Shown: in pieces, positions 7,867 through 15,091 of the stretch
Layout: the number at the start of each line of letters is the position of its first letter
Position numbering within the stretch: position 1 is the first letter of the stretch
DNA from: Flavobacteriaceae bacterium
Lineage (GTDB): Bacteria > Bacteroidota > Bacteroidia > Flavobacteriales > Flavobacteriaceae
Direction of reading: 5' to 3'
Assembly (NCBI GenBank): GCA_947377425.1
Contig: CANCFZ010000028.1
Location: 1-16,802, forward strand
Length of the DNA: 16,802 nt
Notes under the pieces: model-generated
What the model was told of the DNA's origin: nothing
The model's input: the letters and a program-made list of their open reading frames with translations, nothing else
Databases searched by the model: none
Translations under genes and position numbers: made by a program

Positions 7867-9120
7867 CTACTCTTTAGTTACAACCTGCATCGTTTCTCTA
7901 GAAAGTTGTCTCAATAGCACTTCTTTATCTTTTTCAACCATTTCGGCTGCTTCTTTGGTGAAATGTCTGATGGTGTAAAGCGATACATTTTCGTTGTAAG
8001 AAACTTTGAATTTTTTAGCAAGAATCGCTTTCAAGTCATTAAAATTTCCAAATTTATCTTCAATACAAACCGAAAAACTAATAGCTGAATTTTGAATCAG
8101 ACTTACTTTCATTTTGAATTGGTGGAAAAGAGCAAAAATTTCACTGATGTTTTCCTCCATAATAAACGAGAAATCAATAGACGAAAGCGAAATTAATAAC
8201 TGGTTTTTCTTGATTATGAAACAAGAAGTTTTCGGGTCTAAATCGGCGCCTTTAGAAACAGAAGTTCCAGGTAAAAGCGGATTTATAAATGACTTTACAT
8301 AAAGTGGAATTTCTTTTTTCTGTAAAGGCTGTAGCGTTTTTGGGTGAATTACAGTTGCTCCATAAAATGCCAATTCGATAGCTTCACGATAGGAAATTTG
8401 ATTTAACAAAATTGCATTTTCAAAATATCTTGGATCGGCATTCATTACACCAGGAACGTCTTTCCAAATAGTAACACTTTCAGCACTTAAGCAATAGGCG
8501 AATATTGCAGCAGTATAATCGGAACCTTCACGACCTAAAGTAGTTGTGAAATTGTTTTCATCGGAACCTAAAAATCCCTGTGTGATATTTAATGCTTTTT
8601 TCTTAATGCCTTTTGAAATCAGTTTTTGAGTTTGCTCCCAATCAACTTCTGCATCTCTATAGGTTGCGTTGGTTTTTATAAAATTTCTAACATCAATCCA
8701 GTTGTTTTTTAGCCCTTTTTCGTTAAAATAATGGCTGACAATCGTTGTTGAAACAATTTCTCCAAAACTGATAACTTGGTCGTAAACAAAATTGTAATTT
8801 GGTGATTTATTGCTTCTCAAAAAGTACTCCAAATCGGCAAAATGACTGTTGACTGTAAAAAATACATCGTGATCTTCGTTTTCAAACAAGTCTAATAAAA
8901 TTTGGTTGTGGTATTTTCTAACTTCTTGAAGTGAAGCATTGAATTCATTCGATTTTTCGAAATAATTTTTGATTACAATCTCCAATGCATTGGTTGTTTT
9001 TCCCATTGCAGAAATCACAATTAGTACATCGTCGTGACCTACTTTTTGTAAAACATCAAATACATTTTTAATTCCATCAGCATCTTTTACCGATGCACCA
9101 CCAAATTTGAAAATTCTCAT
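7867..9120 (-). CDS. lysC: Aspartate kinase, monofunctional
   Basis: This enzyme phosphorylates aspartate to aspartyl-4-phosphate, the first committed step to lysine (diaminopimelate), threonine and methionine. The 417-residue product has the amino-acid-kinase fold. Near the N-terminus is KFGGAS (Lys5-Ser10). Further on come the substrate/ATP signatures TTLGREGSDYTAA (about 193-205), WKDVPGVMNADP (219-230) and FYGATVIHPKTLQPL (252-266). The C-terminal region (about 305-390) looks like ACT regulatory sequence (LLISLSSIDFSFIMEENIS...) and is somewhat short and divergent, so feedback control may differ from model enzymes. No homoserine dehydrogenase domain is attached, which excludes the bifunctional ThrA/MetL type. 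The choice of symbol rests on this architecture. The start is ATG at 9120, with a perfect -7 promoter element upstream. It may be read through into the barrel gene. Confidence 0.93.
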   Translation of the reverse strand: MRIFKFGGASVKDADGIKNVFDVLQKVGHDDVLIVISAMGKTTNALEIVIKNYFEKSNEFNASLQEVRKYHNQILLDLFENEDHDVFFTVNSHFADLEYFLRSNKSPNYNFVYDQVISFGEIVSTTIVSHYFNEKGLKNNWIDVRNFIKTNATYRDAEVDWEQTQKLISKGIKKKALNITQGFLGSDENNFTTTLGREGSDYTAAIFAYCLSAESVTIWKDVPGVMNADPRYFENAILLNQISYREAIELAFYGATVIHPKTLQPLQKKEIPLYVKSFINPLLPGTSVSKGADLDPKTSCFIIKKNQLLISLSSIDFSFIMEENISEIFALFHQFKMKVSLIQNSAISFSVCIEDKFGNFNDLKAILAKKFKVSYNENVSLYTIRHFTKEAAEMVEKDKEVLLRQLSRETMQVVTKE

Positions 9121-9155
9121 AATTAGATTTTAAAGAGTAAATTTTAAATATCGTA

Positions 9156-9163
9156 CAAATTTA
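9156..9163 (-). promoter_or_regulatory. -7 promoter element (TAAATTTG) of the aspartokinase gene
   Basis: The minus strand reads TAAATTTG, a perfect TAnnTTTG, 35 bases upstream of the start codon at 9120. This suggests that the aspartokinase gene is transcribed independently of the acetyltransferase gene upstream. Confidence 0.5.
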
Positions 9164-9202
9164 AAAAAACTGAATTTTAAAATCGTTTTAAATCAGATAA
9201 TT

Positions 9203-9679
9203 TTATGGATTGGTCTTTAAAAATTCATCAATTCCTTGTTCATCCATTTGCGCAACACGCCAATCGTCTAGTACTTTTGCTCCAGTTTTTCTGTAGAATT
9301 CTATTGCTGGAGTATTCCAATCTAGAACTGCCCATTCAATTCGACGTACATTGTCACGTTTTCCTTGACGAATGATTTCACTATATAATGCAAATCCAGC
9401 GCCAGTTCCGCGTTTGCTTTCTCGTATAATTAAATCTTCTAGGTGAATTGTTTTCCCTTTCCAAGTAGAATAGCGGTAATAATACAGTGCAATTCCAATT
9501 ATTTCTTCATCAATTTCTGCAACAAAACATTGAAATAATGGATTTTCTGAAAAACCATCTTTTACTAAATCGTCAACTATTACTATAACAGCATTCGGTT
9601 CTTTTTCAAAAACAGCTAGTTCTTTTATCAAGTCTAAAACCGAATTCATATCGGCAGGAGTTGCTTTTCTAATAATCAT
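9203..9679 (-). CDS. GNAT family N-acetyltransferase, spermidine/thialysine (SSAT/SAT2) type
   Basis: This is a cytoplasmic acetyl-CoA-dependent N-acetyltransferase. I chose ATG at 9679 (MIIRKATPADMNSVLDLIKE), giving 158 residues. A longer reading frame from 9727 would begin in the terminator hairpin of the upstream gene and add an unrelated hydrophobic leader. The acetyl-CoA-binding motif A is present as RxxGxG (Arg90, Gly93, Gly95). The motifs YYYRYSTWKGKTIHLEDLII (about 67-86) and WAVLDWNTPAIEFYRKTGA (about 116-134) closely follow the eukaryotic-type SSAT/SAT2 subfamily, which acetylates polyamines, diamines or thialysine. The true substrate cannot be read from the sequence. It lies between the protease terminator and the aspartokinase gene, probably as a single gene. 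Confidence 0.9.
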   Translation of the reverse strand: MIIRKATPADMNSVLDLIKELAVFEKEPNAVIVIVDDLVKDGFSENPLFQCFVAEIDEEIIGIALYYYRYSTWKGKTIHLEDLIIRESKRGTGAGFALYSEIIRQGKRDNVRRIEWAVLDWNTPAIEFYRKTGAKVLDDWRVAQMDEQGIDEFLKTNP

Positions 9680-9711
9680 AAGTTTCAAAATAATGTAATT
9701 ATGGTAAAAGT

Positions 9712-9755
9712 AAAAAACAAATCCCAAAATCCAAGTGATTTGAATTTTGGGATTT
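9712..9755 (-). terminator. Intrinsic terminator of the M48 protease gene
   Basis: Arms at 9719-9730 (AAATCCCAAAAT) and 9744-9755 (ATTTTGGGATTT) pair perfectly over 12 bp. On the minus strand they are followed by GTTTTTTACTTTT. It lies about 20 bases past the stop codon of the protease gene. Confidence 0.85.
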
Positions 9756-9776
9756 TATAATCGTAGTTTTAGAAAA

Positions 9777-10631
9777 TTATTTTTTCTTTTTCGGAGCTTT
9801 TTTAACTGGAGTTTTTGTTGCAGTAGCTTTATTGTTGATTGATTTTTGAATATATGGTTTATATAATCCGTCTGCTTCTGCTCTAGATTTTGCTGTTTCT
9901 GCTCTAACTGTTGGGTCAGGATGCGAACTCATCATTTGGGTTAAAAAATCAGAACCACCTTCACTCATTTTTGCTAAAATTTCAAAAGCTGCTTGCTCAG
10001 CATTTACATCATATTTGTTTCTTTTTAAGAATTCATAAGAAAATGCGTCGGCTTCAGATTCTTGTTTTCTACTGAATTTACTATCTAAAATAGCATTTCC
10101 AATTTGCCCTAATTGACTGTCTGTTAGTTTTGCAATTTTGTCAGATTGTGATGAAACTGCTCCAATTAAAGCTGCTTTTCTGTAGGCTGCTTTCATTGCA
10201 TCTTTAGAATCTTGATTGGCAACGTGACCAATTTCATGACCAATAACAGCCAACAATTGATTGTCGTCCATAATGTCCATTAATCCAGAAAATACGCGAA
10301 CACTTCCATCGGCCGTTGCAAATGCATTAACATCTTTGGTTAGATATACTTTGTAATTTAAAGTTAGTCCACTTTCGTTAGCGTGTTTTCCAAAAATTCT
10401 ATTCAATCTAATGGTATAACCATCTTTTGGTCCAGCAACAACATTTGTAGAATCCATTTTTCTAACGGCTTCTTTTGATAATTTAGCAGCATCTTCATTA
10501 GAAAAAGTAAAACTTGCCATGCCGTTTTGAAGTGCACCAAGTGCTTTTTCACCTAAATTAATCTGTGCATTTGCTTTAGAAAAAGATAAAGTTACTATGA
10601 GTAAAATTGCAAAAAAGGATGTGTTTTTCAT
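9777..10631 (-). CDS. M48 family zinc metalloprotease, LoiP/YcaL-like, exported
   Basis: This is a zinc-dependent endopeptidase of the periplasm or outer membrane, probably acting in envelope protein quality control. The 284-residue product has a signal peptide ending at ANA|Q (residue 22|23) with no lipobox, unlike the lipoprotein LoiP of E. coli. The zinc motif is HEIGH (His132, Glu133, His136), and the third ligand is probably Glu191 in ESEADAF (ExxAD pattern). The preceding VNAFATADGSVRVFSGLMD and the following SHPDPTVRAE (late region) are typical of the LoiP branch. The protein ends in a Lys-rich tail (KTPVKKAPKKKK). It has its own perfect promoter element and terminator, so it forms a monocistronic unit divergent from fbp. 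Confidence 0.94.
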   Translation of the reverse strand: MKNTSFFAILLIVTLSFSKANAQINLGEKALGALQNGMASFTFSNEDAAKLSKEAVRKMDSTNVVAGPKDGYTIRLNRIFGKHANESGLTLNYKVYLTKDVNAFATADGSVRVFSGLMDIMDDNQLLAVIGHEIGHVANQDSKDAMKAAYRKAALIGAVSSQSDKIAKLTDSQLGQIGNAILDSKFSRKQESEADAFSYEFLKRNKYDVNAEQAAFEILAKMSEGGSDFLTQMMSSHPDPTVRAETAKSRAEADGLYKPYIQKSINNKATATKTPVKKAPKKKK

Positions 10632-10657
10632 TGTATTTCATTTAAAAAATTGAATTG

Positions 10658-10665
10658 CAAAGATA
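10658..10665 (-). promoter_or_regulatory. -7 promoter element (TATCTTTG) of the M48 protease gene
   Basis: The minus strand reads TATCTTTG followed by CA, a perfect TAnnTTTG, 26 bases upstream of the start codon at 10631. It lies in the divergent spacer shared with fbp. Confidence 0.55.
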
Positions 10666-10765
10666 AAATAAGTTCGATAAAAAAATGTAGAATAATATTT
10701 ACTCCAAAATCATTAAATTTTGATAAAAAAAACGATATTTGCACCATAACTACAACGATTTCGTA

Positions 10766-11776
10766 ATGGAAACACGCAACACTACTCTAGGAGAATTTAT
10801 CATTGAAAACCAAAATGCTTTTCAGTATTCATCTGGGGAATTATCACGAATAATTAACTCAATTCGATTGGCAGCAAAAGTCGTAAATTACAAAGTAAAT
10901 AAAGCAGGATTGGTTGATATTGTTGGTGCTGCAGGCGAACAAAATATTCAAGGCGAAGACCAACAAAAATTAGATGTTTACGCGAATGAAGTTTTTATTC
11001 AAACGCTAATTAATCGTGAAATTGTGTGCGGAATTGCATCTGAAGAAAACGATGATTTTATTACCGTTGCTGGAAGTGATAATAGTCATAGTAATAAATA
11101 CGTGGTTTTGATGGATCCACTAGATGGTTCGTCTAATATTGATGTTAATGTTTCGGTTGGCACCATTTTTTCGGTTTTTAGAAGAAAAACTCCTGTTGGA
11201 ACTCCGGTTACTAGTGAAGATTTTCTTCAGCCAGGAACACAACAAGTAGCTGCTGGTTATGTGATTTATGGCACTTCAACCATGTTGGTTTACACAACAG
11301 GTCATGGTGTAAATGGGTTTACTTTAAATCCGGCAATAGGAACATTTTATCTTTCGCATCCTAACATGAAATTTTCAAAAGACGGTACTATATATTCTAT
11401 AAATGAAGGAAATTATGTTCATTTTCCGCAAGGAGTTAAAGATTATTTGAAATATTGTCAGCTAGAAGAGGGTGATAGACCTTATACTTCAAGATATATT
11501 GGAAGTTTGGTTTCCGATATCCATAGAAACATGATTAAAGGTGGAATTTATATTTATCCAACAAGTTCTAAAGCTCCAAAAGGGAAACTACGTTTACTTT
11601 ATGAATGTAATCCAATGGCTTTTATTGCAGAACAAGCAGGTGGAAAAGCCTCAGATGGTTATACCAGAATAATGGAAATTCAACCAACAGAATTGCATCA
11701 GCGCGTTCCTTTTTTCTGTGGTAGTTTTAATATGGTGGAAAAAGCAGAAGAGTTTATGAAAGCGTCAGTTTTGTAG
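10766..11776 (+). CDS. fbp: Fructose-1,6-bisphosphatase, class 1
   Basis: It hydrolyses fructose 1,6-bisphosphate to fructose 6-phosphate, the key gluconeogenic step, in the cytoplasm. I place the start at ATG 10766 (METRNTTLGEFIIENQNAFQ), giving 336 residues, because family members begin at this point. An upstream in-frame start at 10739 adds nine residues from the presumed leader. Metal and phosphate ligands are visible: Glu93 (ASEENDDF), Asp117 and Asp120 in VLMDPLDGSSNID, and Glu280 in LLYECNPMAF. The substrate-binding stretches YIGSLVSDIHRNMIKGG (244-260) and AGGKASDG (291-298) are intact. It is monocistronic or weakly linked to the GTPase operon 98 bases downstream. A near-consensus -7 element (GATATTTG) lies about 20 bases upstream of the chosen start. 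Confidence 0.97.
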   Translation: METRNTTLGEFIIENQNAFQYSSGELSRIINSIRLAAKVVNYKVNKAGLVDIVGAAGEQNIQGEDQQKLDVYANEVFIQTLINREIVCGIASEENDDFITVAGSDNSHSNKYVVLMDPLDGSSNIDVNVSVGTIFSVFRRKTPVGTPVTSEDFLQPGTQQVAAGYVIYGTSTMLVYTTGHGVNGFTLNPAIGTFYLSHPNMKFSKDGTIYSINEGNYVHFPQGVKDYLKYCQLEEGDRPYTSRYIGSLVSDIHRNMIKGGIYIYPTSSKAPKGKLRLLYECNPMAFIAEQAGGKASDGYTRIMEIQPTELHQRVPFFCGSFNMVEKAEEFMKASVL

Positions 11777-11789
11777 AACAATTTCTACA
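11772..11789 (+). other. Hairpin at the fbp stop codon without a T-tract
   Basis: TGTAGAA (11772-11778) and TTCTACA (11783-11789) pair perfectly around CAAT, and the fbp stop codon lies in the left arm. No run of T follows on either strand. It may protect the mRNA 3' end or attenuate read-through weakly into the downstream operon. Confidence 0.35.
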
Positions 11790-11833
11790 GCAACATAAAC
11801 GGTTGAAGTGTAGCGTAGTTGAAAGAAAATTGC

Positions 11834-11841
11834 TAAATTTG
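11834..11841 (+). promoter_or_regulatory. -7 promoter element (TAAATTTG) of the GTPase/kinase operon
   Basis: TAAATTTG followed by CA is a perfect TAnnTTTG element, 33 bases upstream of the ATG at 11875. It would overlap the longer reading frame that starts with TTG at 11803, which argues for the 11875 start. No good -33 TTG occurs at the usual spacing. Confidence 0.55.
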
Positions 11842-11874
11842 CAAACATTTTTTAAACAAAACTACTTTACTTTT

Positions 11875-12237
11875 ATGTCTAAAAATCAACCTAAAGAGAC
11901 AGAAGTTGCTGCGGTAAATCCGTTGGAATCTTCACAAAGATTGGAAGCTATCAAAAACTTGATTTTTGGTGAAAATATTCAACAAATTGATCAAGAATTT
12001 CAATCGATTAAAAACCACGTCGAAAAAAGAAAAGAAGAGCTGGAAGACTTCATTGCCGAAACTCGTAAAGAATTAAACGCAACGATCGATAATTTGGCTA
12101 CCGATTTAAACATTAGAATTACTGATTTAGAGAACAGTATGAATGATAAAACGGATGAGTTAAATCATAAAAAAGTCGACAGAAACTTACTTGGAACATT
12201 GCTGGTTTCTATGGGTGAAAAGATTATGAAAGACTAA
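11875..12237 (+). CDS. Coiled-coil protein, first gene of the small-GTPase/histidine-kinase operon
   Basis: I do not recognise a named function. From ATG 11875 the product is 120 residues (MSKNQPKETEVAAVNPLESS...). It is soluble, without a signal peptide or membrane segment. Residues about 22-105 are almost entirely heptad-like helix, rich in Glu, Lys, Asn and Leu, predicting a coiled coil. An N-terminal patch, RLEAIKNLIFGENIQQIDQE, resembles the N-terminus of the next protein (KLIKLKELLLNEDRDFAQNI). This suggests a shared interaction module. The C-terminus, KKVDRNLLGTLLVSMGEKI, is a short amphipathic segment. It precedes the next gene by only 9 bases. I infer a scaffold or adaptor for the GTPase module. 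A TTG start at 11803 was rejected because it runs through the promoter element. Confidence 0.85.
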   Translation: MSKNQPKETEVAAVNPLESSQRLEAIKNLIFGENIQQIDQEFQSIKNHVEKRKEELEDFIAETRKELNATIDNLATDLNIRITDLENSMNDKTDELNHKKVDRNLLGTLLVSMGEKIMKD

Positions 12238-12246
12238 TCATTTTCT

Positions 12247-13053
12247 ATGACTGATTCAGAGAAATTAATTAAGCTCAAAGAACTTCTTCTTAATGAGGAC
12301 AGAGATTTTGCGCAAAATATTCTCGAAAAACTGGATGCAATTGAAGACACAATCAATACACCAGAAAAACTTTCGTCAAAAGTAGATAGCATTATAAATA
12401 AAAAGCTAGAAACTTATACTGAGGAAATTCCTGAAAAACTTGGACCTACAATAACTAAAGCATTATCATCGGAAATTAAAAATTCGCAAGATAAAGTAGT
12501 AGAAATTTTATTCCCGATAATTGGTAAAATGATAAAAAAATACATCCAACAAGAGATGAAAGTCTTGTCGGACAATATCAATTATCAAATTCAAAACACA
12601 CTTTCATACAAAGGAATTAAACGAAAAGTGTTATCAAAATTCACCGGAGTTTCTGAACAAGATATGCTTATTGCTGAGCTAAATGAACCCAATATTGAAC
12701 AGATTTTTGTTATTGAAAAAGGTTCGGGTTTAATTATTTCTAGCATTTCTAAACAAGAAAGTATTGATGAAGACATGATTGCCGGAATGTTGACTGCAAT
12801 TAAAAGTTTTGTTGAAGATGCTTTTAAAAGAGATCAGCAGAGTTTAGAATTGATACAATATGAATTGTTTGAAATTCATATTCAAAACTTTACGGCTTAT
12901 TATTTTGCAGTTGTGATTTCTGGCGGATTTAATACTGCTTTCAAAAATAAATTAGAAAATAAATTGTTCGATATTGCTTCTCATATTAAATCAGATGCAA
13001 TTGATAAAGAGCATATTACAATTAAGTTAAGAGAATTTATAGAAAATGAATAA
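12247..13053 (+). CDS. Helical protein with C-terminal sensor-like domain, putative partner of the downstream small GTPase
   Basis: The function is not established. The 268-residue protein is cytoplasmic by appearance. Residues 1-85 are helical, with the LIKLKELLLNEDRDF motif shared with the preceding protein. Residues about 84-130 (VVEILFPIIGKMIKKYIQQE, then SDNINYQIQNTLSYKGIKRK) form amphipathic helices. Residues about 147-250 form an alpha/beta domain starting NIEQIFVIEKGSGLIISSIS, followed by DEDMIAGMLTAIKSFVEDAF and a strand-rich end (YYFAVVISGG). From memory this whole layout resembles the N-terminal part of certain OmpA-domain proteins of proteobacteria and cyanobacteria, but here the OmpA domain is absent. 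The strand-helix-strand pattern recalls roadblock/longin folds, which often bind Ras-like GTPases. That would fit its position, with its last 8 bases overlapping the GTPase gene. This partner role is inference. Confidence 0.85.
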   Translation: MTDSEKLIKLKELLLNEDRDFAQNILEKLDAIEDTINTPEKLSSKVDSIINKKLETYTEEIPEKLGPTITKALSSEIKNSQDKVVEILFPIIGKMIKKYIQQEMKVLSDNINYQIQNTLSYKGIKRKVLSKFTGVSEQDMLIAELNEPNIEQIFVIEKGSGLIISSISKQESIDEDMIAGMLTAIKSFVEDAFKRDQQSLELIQYELFEIHIQNFTAYYFAVVISGGFNTAFKNKLENKLFDIASHIKSDAIDKEHITIKLREFIENE

Positions 13054-13531
13054 TTCCAAAAAAGTTGTTTTAGTTGGACATTTTGGCGTGGGAAAATCTT
13101 CTCTGGTGCGCCGTTTTGTGCAAAACACATTTTCGGATAGCTACATTGTGACAATTGGCGTTCACATTTTAAAAAAAGAGATAAAAATTGATGAGTTAAA
13201 CTTGACACTCATTATTTGGGATATTGAAGGAAAAGATGATATTCAAAAAGTGCGTTCCTCTTACTTATTGGGGACTTCTGGATTTATTTATGTAATTGAT
13301 CCAACGCGTCCGCAAACATTTGAACGATTTAACGACGAAAAGGCATTCATAAAAGAAAATTTTCCAAATTCACAATTGGTTTCGGTTGCCAATAAAATAG
13401 ATTTAATAGATATTGAAGAGTTTATAGCTTTATTGACCGAAAGAAAAATCAATATAGACTATTTTGCAAGTGCAAAAATGGGAACTGAAGTTGAAAATGT
13501 GTTCCAGAAAATTGGAATGAAAATGATTTAA
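13046..13531 (+). CDS. Rab/Ras-like small GTPase
   Basis: This is a bacterial member of the Ras superfamily of molecular switches. The 161-residue product has all five G boxes: P-loop GHFGVGKS (Gly11-Ser18), switch I Thr36 in VTIGVH, DIEG (Asp59-Gly62) for G3, NKID (116-119) for G4 and ASAK (141-144) for G5. The WDIEGKDD stretch replaces the usual WDTAGQE, so the position of the catalytic Gln (Ras Gln61) is Lys63. This predicts weak intrinsic hydrolysis and dependence on a partner. The TIGVHILKKEI and IYVIDPT segments are strikingly Rab-like. No C-terminal cysteine is present, so there is no lipid anchor. The start ATG at 13046 overlaps the previous gene by 8 bases, and the kinase gene starts one base after the stop. 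Translational coupling is therefore likely. Confidence 0.94.
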   Translation: MNNSKKVVLVGHFGVGKSSLVRRFVQNTFSDSYIVTIGVHILKKEIKIDELNLTLIIWDIEGKDDIQKVRSSYLLGTSGFIYVIDPTRPQTFERFNDEKAFIKENFPNSQLVSVANKIDLIDIEEFIALLTERKINIDYFASAKMGTEVENVFQKIGMKMI

Positions 13532-13532
13532 T

Positions 13533-15053
13533 ATGCTGGAACAAATCAGAAATAAATACCTCTATAATAAAACTCAAATTGTGGAGTTAACAAAAGAAGG
13601 AATTGTAATTGCATCTGATAATTTGGTTTATACAATTGACTTACAGGCTTCAATAGCTGATTCTCATCCTTTTTTTGAAACAATAATTTCACTTATTGAT
13701 CAAGAAAATGAGGATTTTACGTTTAGTTGCATTCACTTAGATGTGAATTCTGAAAAGAAAACAATCGATATAATTTTTAATTCTGGGTCAAAAGAGAATA
13801 ATCCAATTTTGGTATTTTTTGATTTTACAGAACATTATAATAATTTTCAAAATATTGCCCAAGAAAAAAATGAATCTATTTTAAGTTTTCATCTTGCGGA
13901 ATTAAAAAATCAACAATTAGAATCAGAAAAAAGCTTTAAAAATAAATTTCTTGCTAATGTTAGCCATGATTTAAGAACTCCAATTAGTGCTTCTTTGTGG
14001 TTTGTTGGTATGTTAGAAAAATCAGATTTAACAGCTTCTCAATATGAAATGATTCAATTTTTGAAGGAAACAAATAATCATATTAAGGAATTAGTTGATG
14101 ACATTTTGGATTTGTCTAAAATTGAAATGGGTGAAATACGAATTCACAACAATTCGTTCGATTTCATAGAGATGATTCACCACATTGAAAAAATTATTTC
14201 TCCAAAAGCTACCGCACGAAATCTTGATTTTAAGGTTATAAAAGATGAAAGGCTCCCTCAATTTATAGTTGGAGATAAAACGCGAATTGTTCAAATAATT
14301 ATTAATTTACTTGATAATGCTGTAAAATTCACCAAAAAAGGAAGGGTCCTTCTTTCGGTTATGGTGAAAGAAATAACTAATGATACAGCGATAATTCATG
14401 TGAAAGTTGTCGATACTGGAAGCGGAATAAAATCAAACGACAAAGATGAGGTTTTTCAAAGTTTCAAAAAACTGCATGATTCTAAAAAAATTGAAGGTTC
14501 GGGTTTAGGACTTTCAATAGTTTCTAACTTACTCGAATTAATGGGAGGAACAATTGATTATGAAACCGAAATTAATATCGGAACTACATTTAATATTGAA
14601 TTGCCATTGCTAATAAACAGTGTGCTTGTAGGTGAATTAAAACCATTTGAATATATAAAAATAAGCAATAAATTAGATGTTTTAATTGTTGAAGATGACG
14701 AAATTAATCAGCTATTGTTAATGAAATTATTACTCAATCATGGTGGATTCAATATCAATGTTGCTAATAATGGATTGCAAGCATTAGAAATGATAGAAAG
14801 AAATCCGTATGAGTTGATATTTATGGATAAAGAAATGCCGCAAATGAACGGAATTAAAACAACATCAATTATAAGAACTAATCCAAATGATAAAATAAAT
14901 TCAATACCAATTATAGGCGTTTCAGGACATTCTGTAAAAACTGAAAAAGGAATTTGTGATGCTTTAGGTTTTAACGGATATGTTGTAAAACCATTCAAAA
15001 AAGAAGAAATATACGAAGCAATATATGCTGTTTTAAAACTAAAAAAGTCCTAA
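13533..15053 (+). CDS. Hybrid sensor histidine kinase/response regulator, cytoplasmic
   Basis: This is a 506-residue two-component protein with no signal peptide or membrane segment. Residues 1-105 form a PAS-like sensory region (VELTKEGIVIASDNLVYTID...), weakly conserved. A linker helix follows (about 105-135). The HisKA domain carries the phospho-acceptor His145 in FLANVSHDLRTP. The ATPase domain has the N box (Asn262 in LLDNAVKF), G1 box DTGSGI (294-299) and G2 box GSGLGLS (322-328). The receiver domain (about 382-500) has the acidic pair at 388-389, phospho-acceptor Asp432 in FMDKEMPQMNG, Ser464 and Lys486 (VVKPF). There is no DNA-binding output, so the phosphate goes either to another protein or acts allosterically. 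Being the last gene of the GTPase operon, it may transmit or receive the GTPase state. Its stop codon lies in the terminator stem. Confidence 0.95.
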   Translation: MLEQIRNKYLYNKTQIVELTKEGIVIASDNLVYTIDLQASIADSHPFFETIISLIDQENEDFTFSCIHLDVNSEKKTIDIIFNSGSKENNPILVFFDFTEHYNNFQNIAQEKNESILSFHLAELKNQQLESEKSFKNKFLANVSHDLRTPISASLWFVGMLEKSDLTASQYEMIQFLKETNNHIKELVDDILDLSKIEMGEIRIHNNSFDFIEMIHHIEKIISPKATARNLDFKVIKDERLPQFIVGDKTRIVQIIINLLDNAVKFTKKGRVLLSVMVKEITNDTAIIHVKVVDTGSGIKSNDKDEVFQSFKKLHDSKKIEGSGLGLSIVSNLLELMGGTIDYETEINIGTTFNIELPLLINSVLVGELKPFEYIKISNKLDVLIVEDDEINQLLLMKLLLNHGGFNINVANNGLQALEMIERNPYELIFMDKEMPQMNGIKTTSIIRTNPNDKINSIPIIGVSGHSVKTEKGICDALGFNGYVVKPFKKEEIYEAIYAVLKLKKS

Positions 15054-15072
15054 TTTTTCTTAGGACTTTTTT
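15041..15072 (+). terminator. Bidirectional intrinsic terminator between the kinase operon and the TerB-like gene
   Basis: AAAAAAGTCCTAA (15041-15053) pairs perfectly with TTAGGACTTTTTT (15060-15072) around a 6-base loop. The stem includes the stop codon of the kinase gene (15051-15053) and ends in six T. On the minus strand a T-tract also follows, so it can serve the convergent gene as well. Confidence 0.9.
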
Positions 15073-15091
15073 ATTCTTTATGATAGAAAGA

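Noticed and set aside
9680..9727. N-terminal extension of the GNAT acetyltransferase
   Set aside because: It begins in the terminator of the protease gene, adds a hydrophobic leader foreign to the family, and leaves no room for a promoter.
10739..10765. Earlier start for fructose-1,6-bisphosphatase
   Set aside because: The nine extra residues are not family-like and begin right beside the likely -7 promoter element.
11803..11874. TTG-started extension of the coiled-coil protein
   Set aside because: It runs through a perfect TAnnTTTG promoter element, and its sequence does not look like the helical protein that follows.
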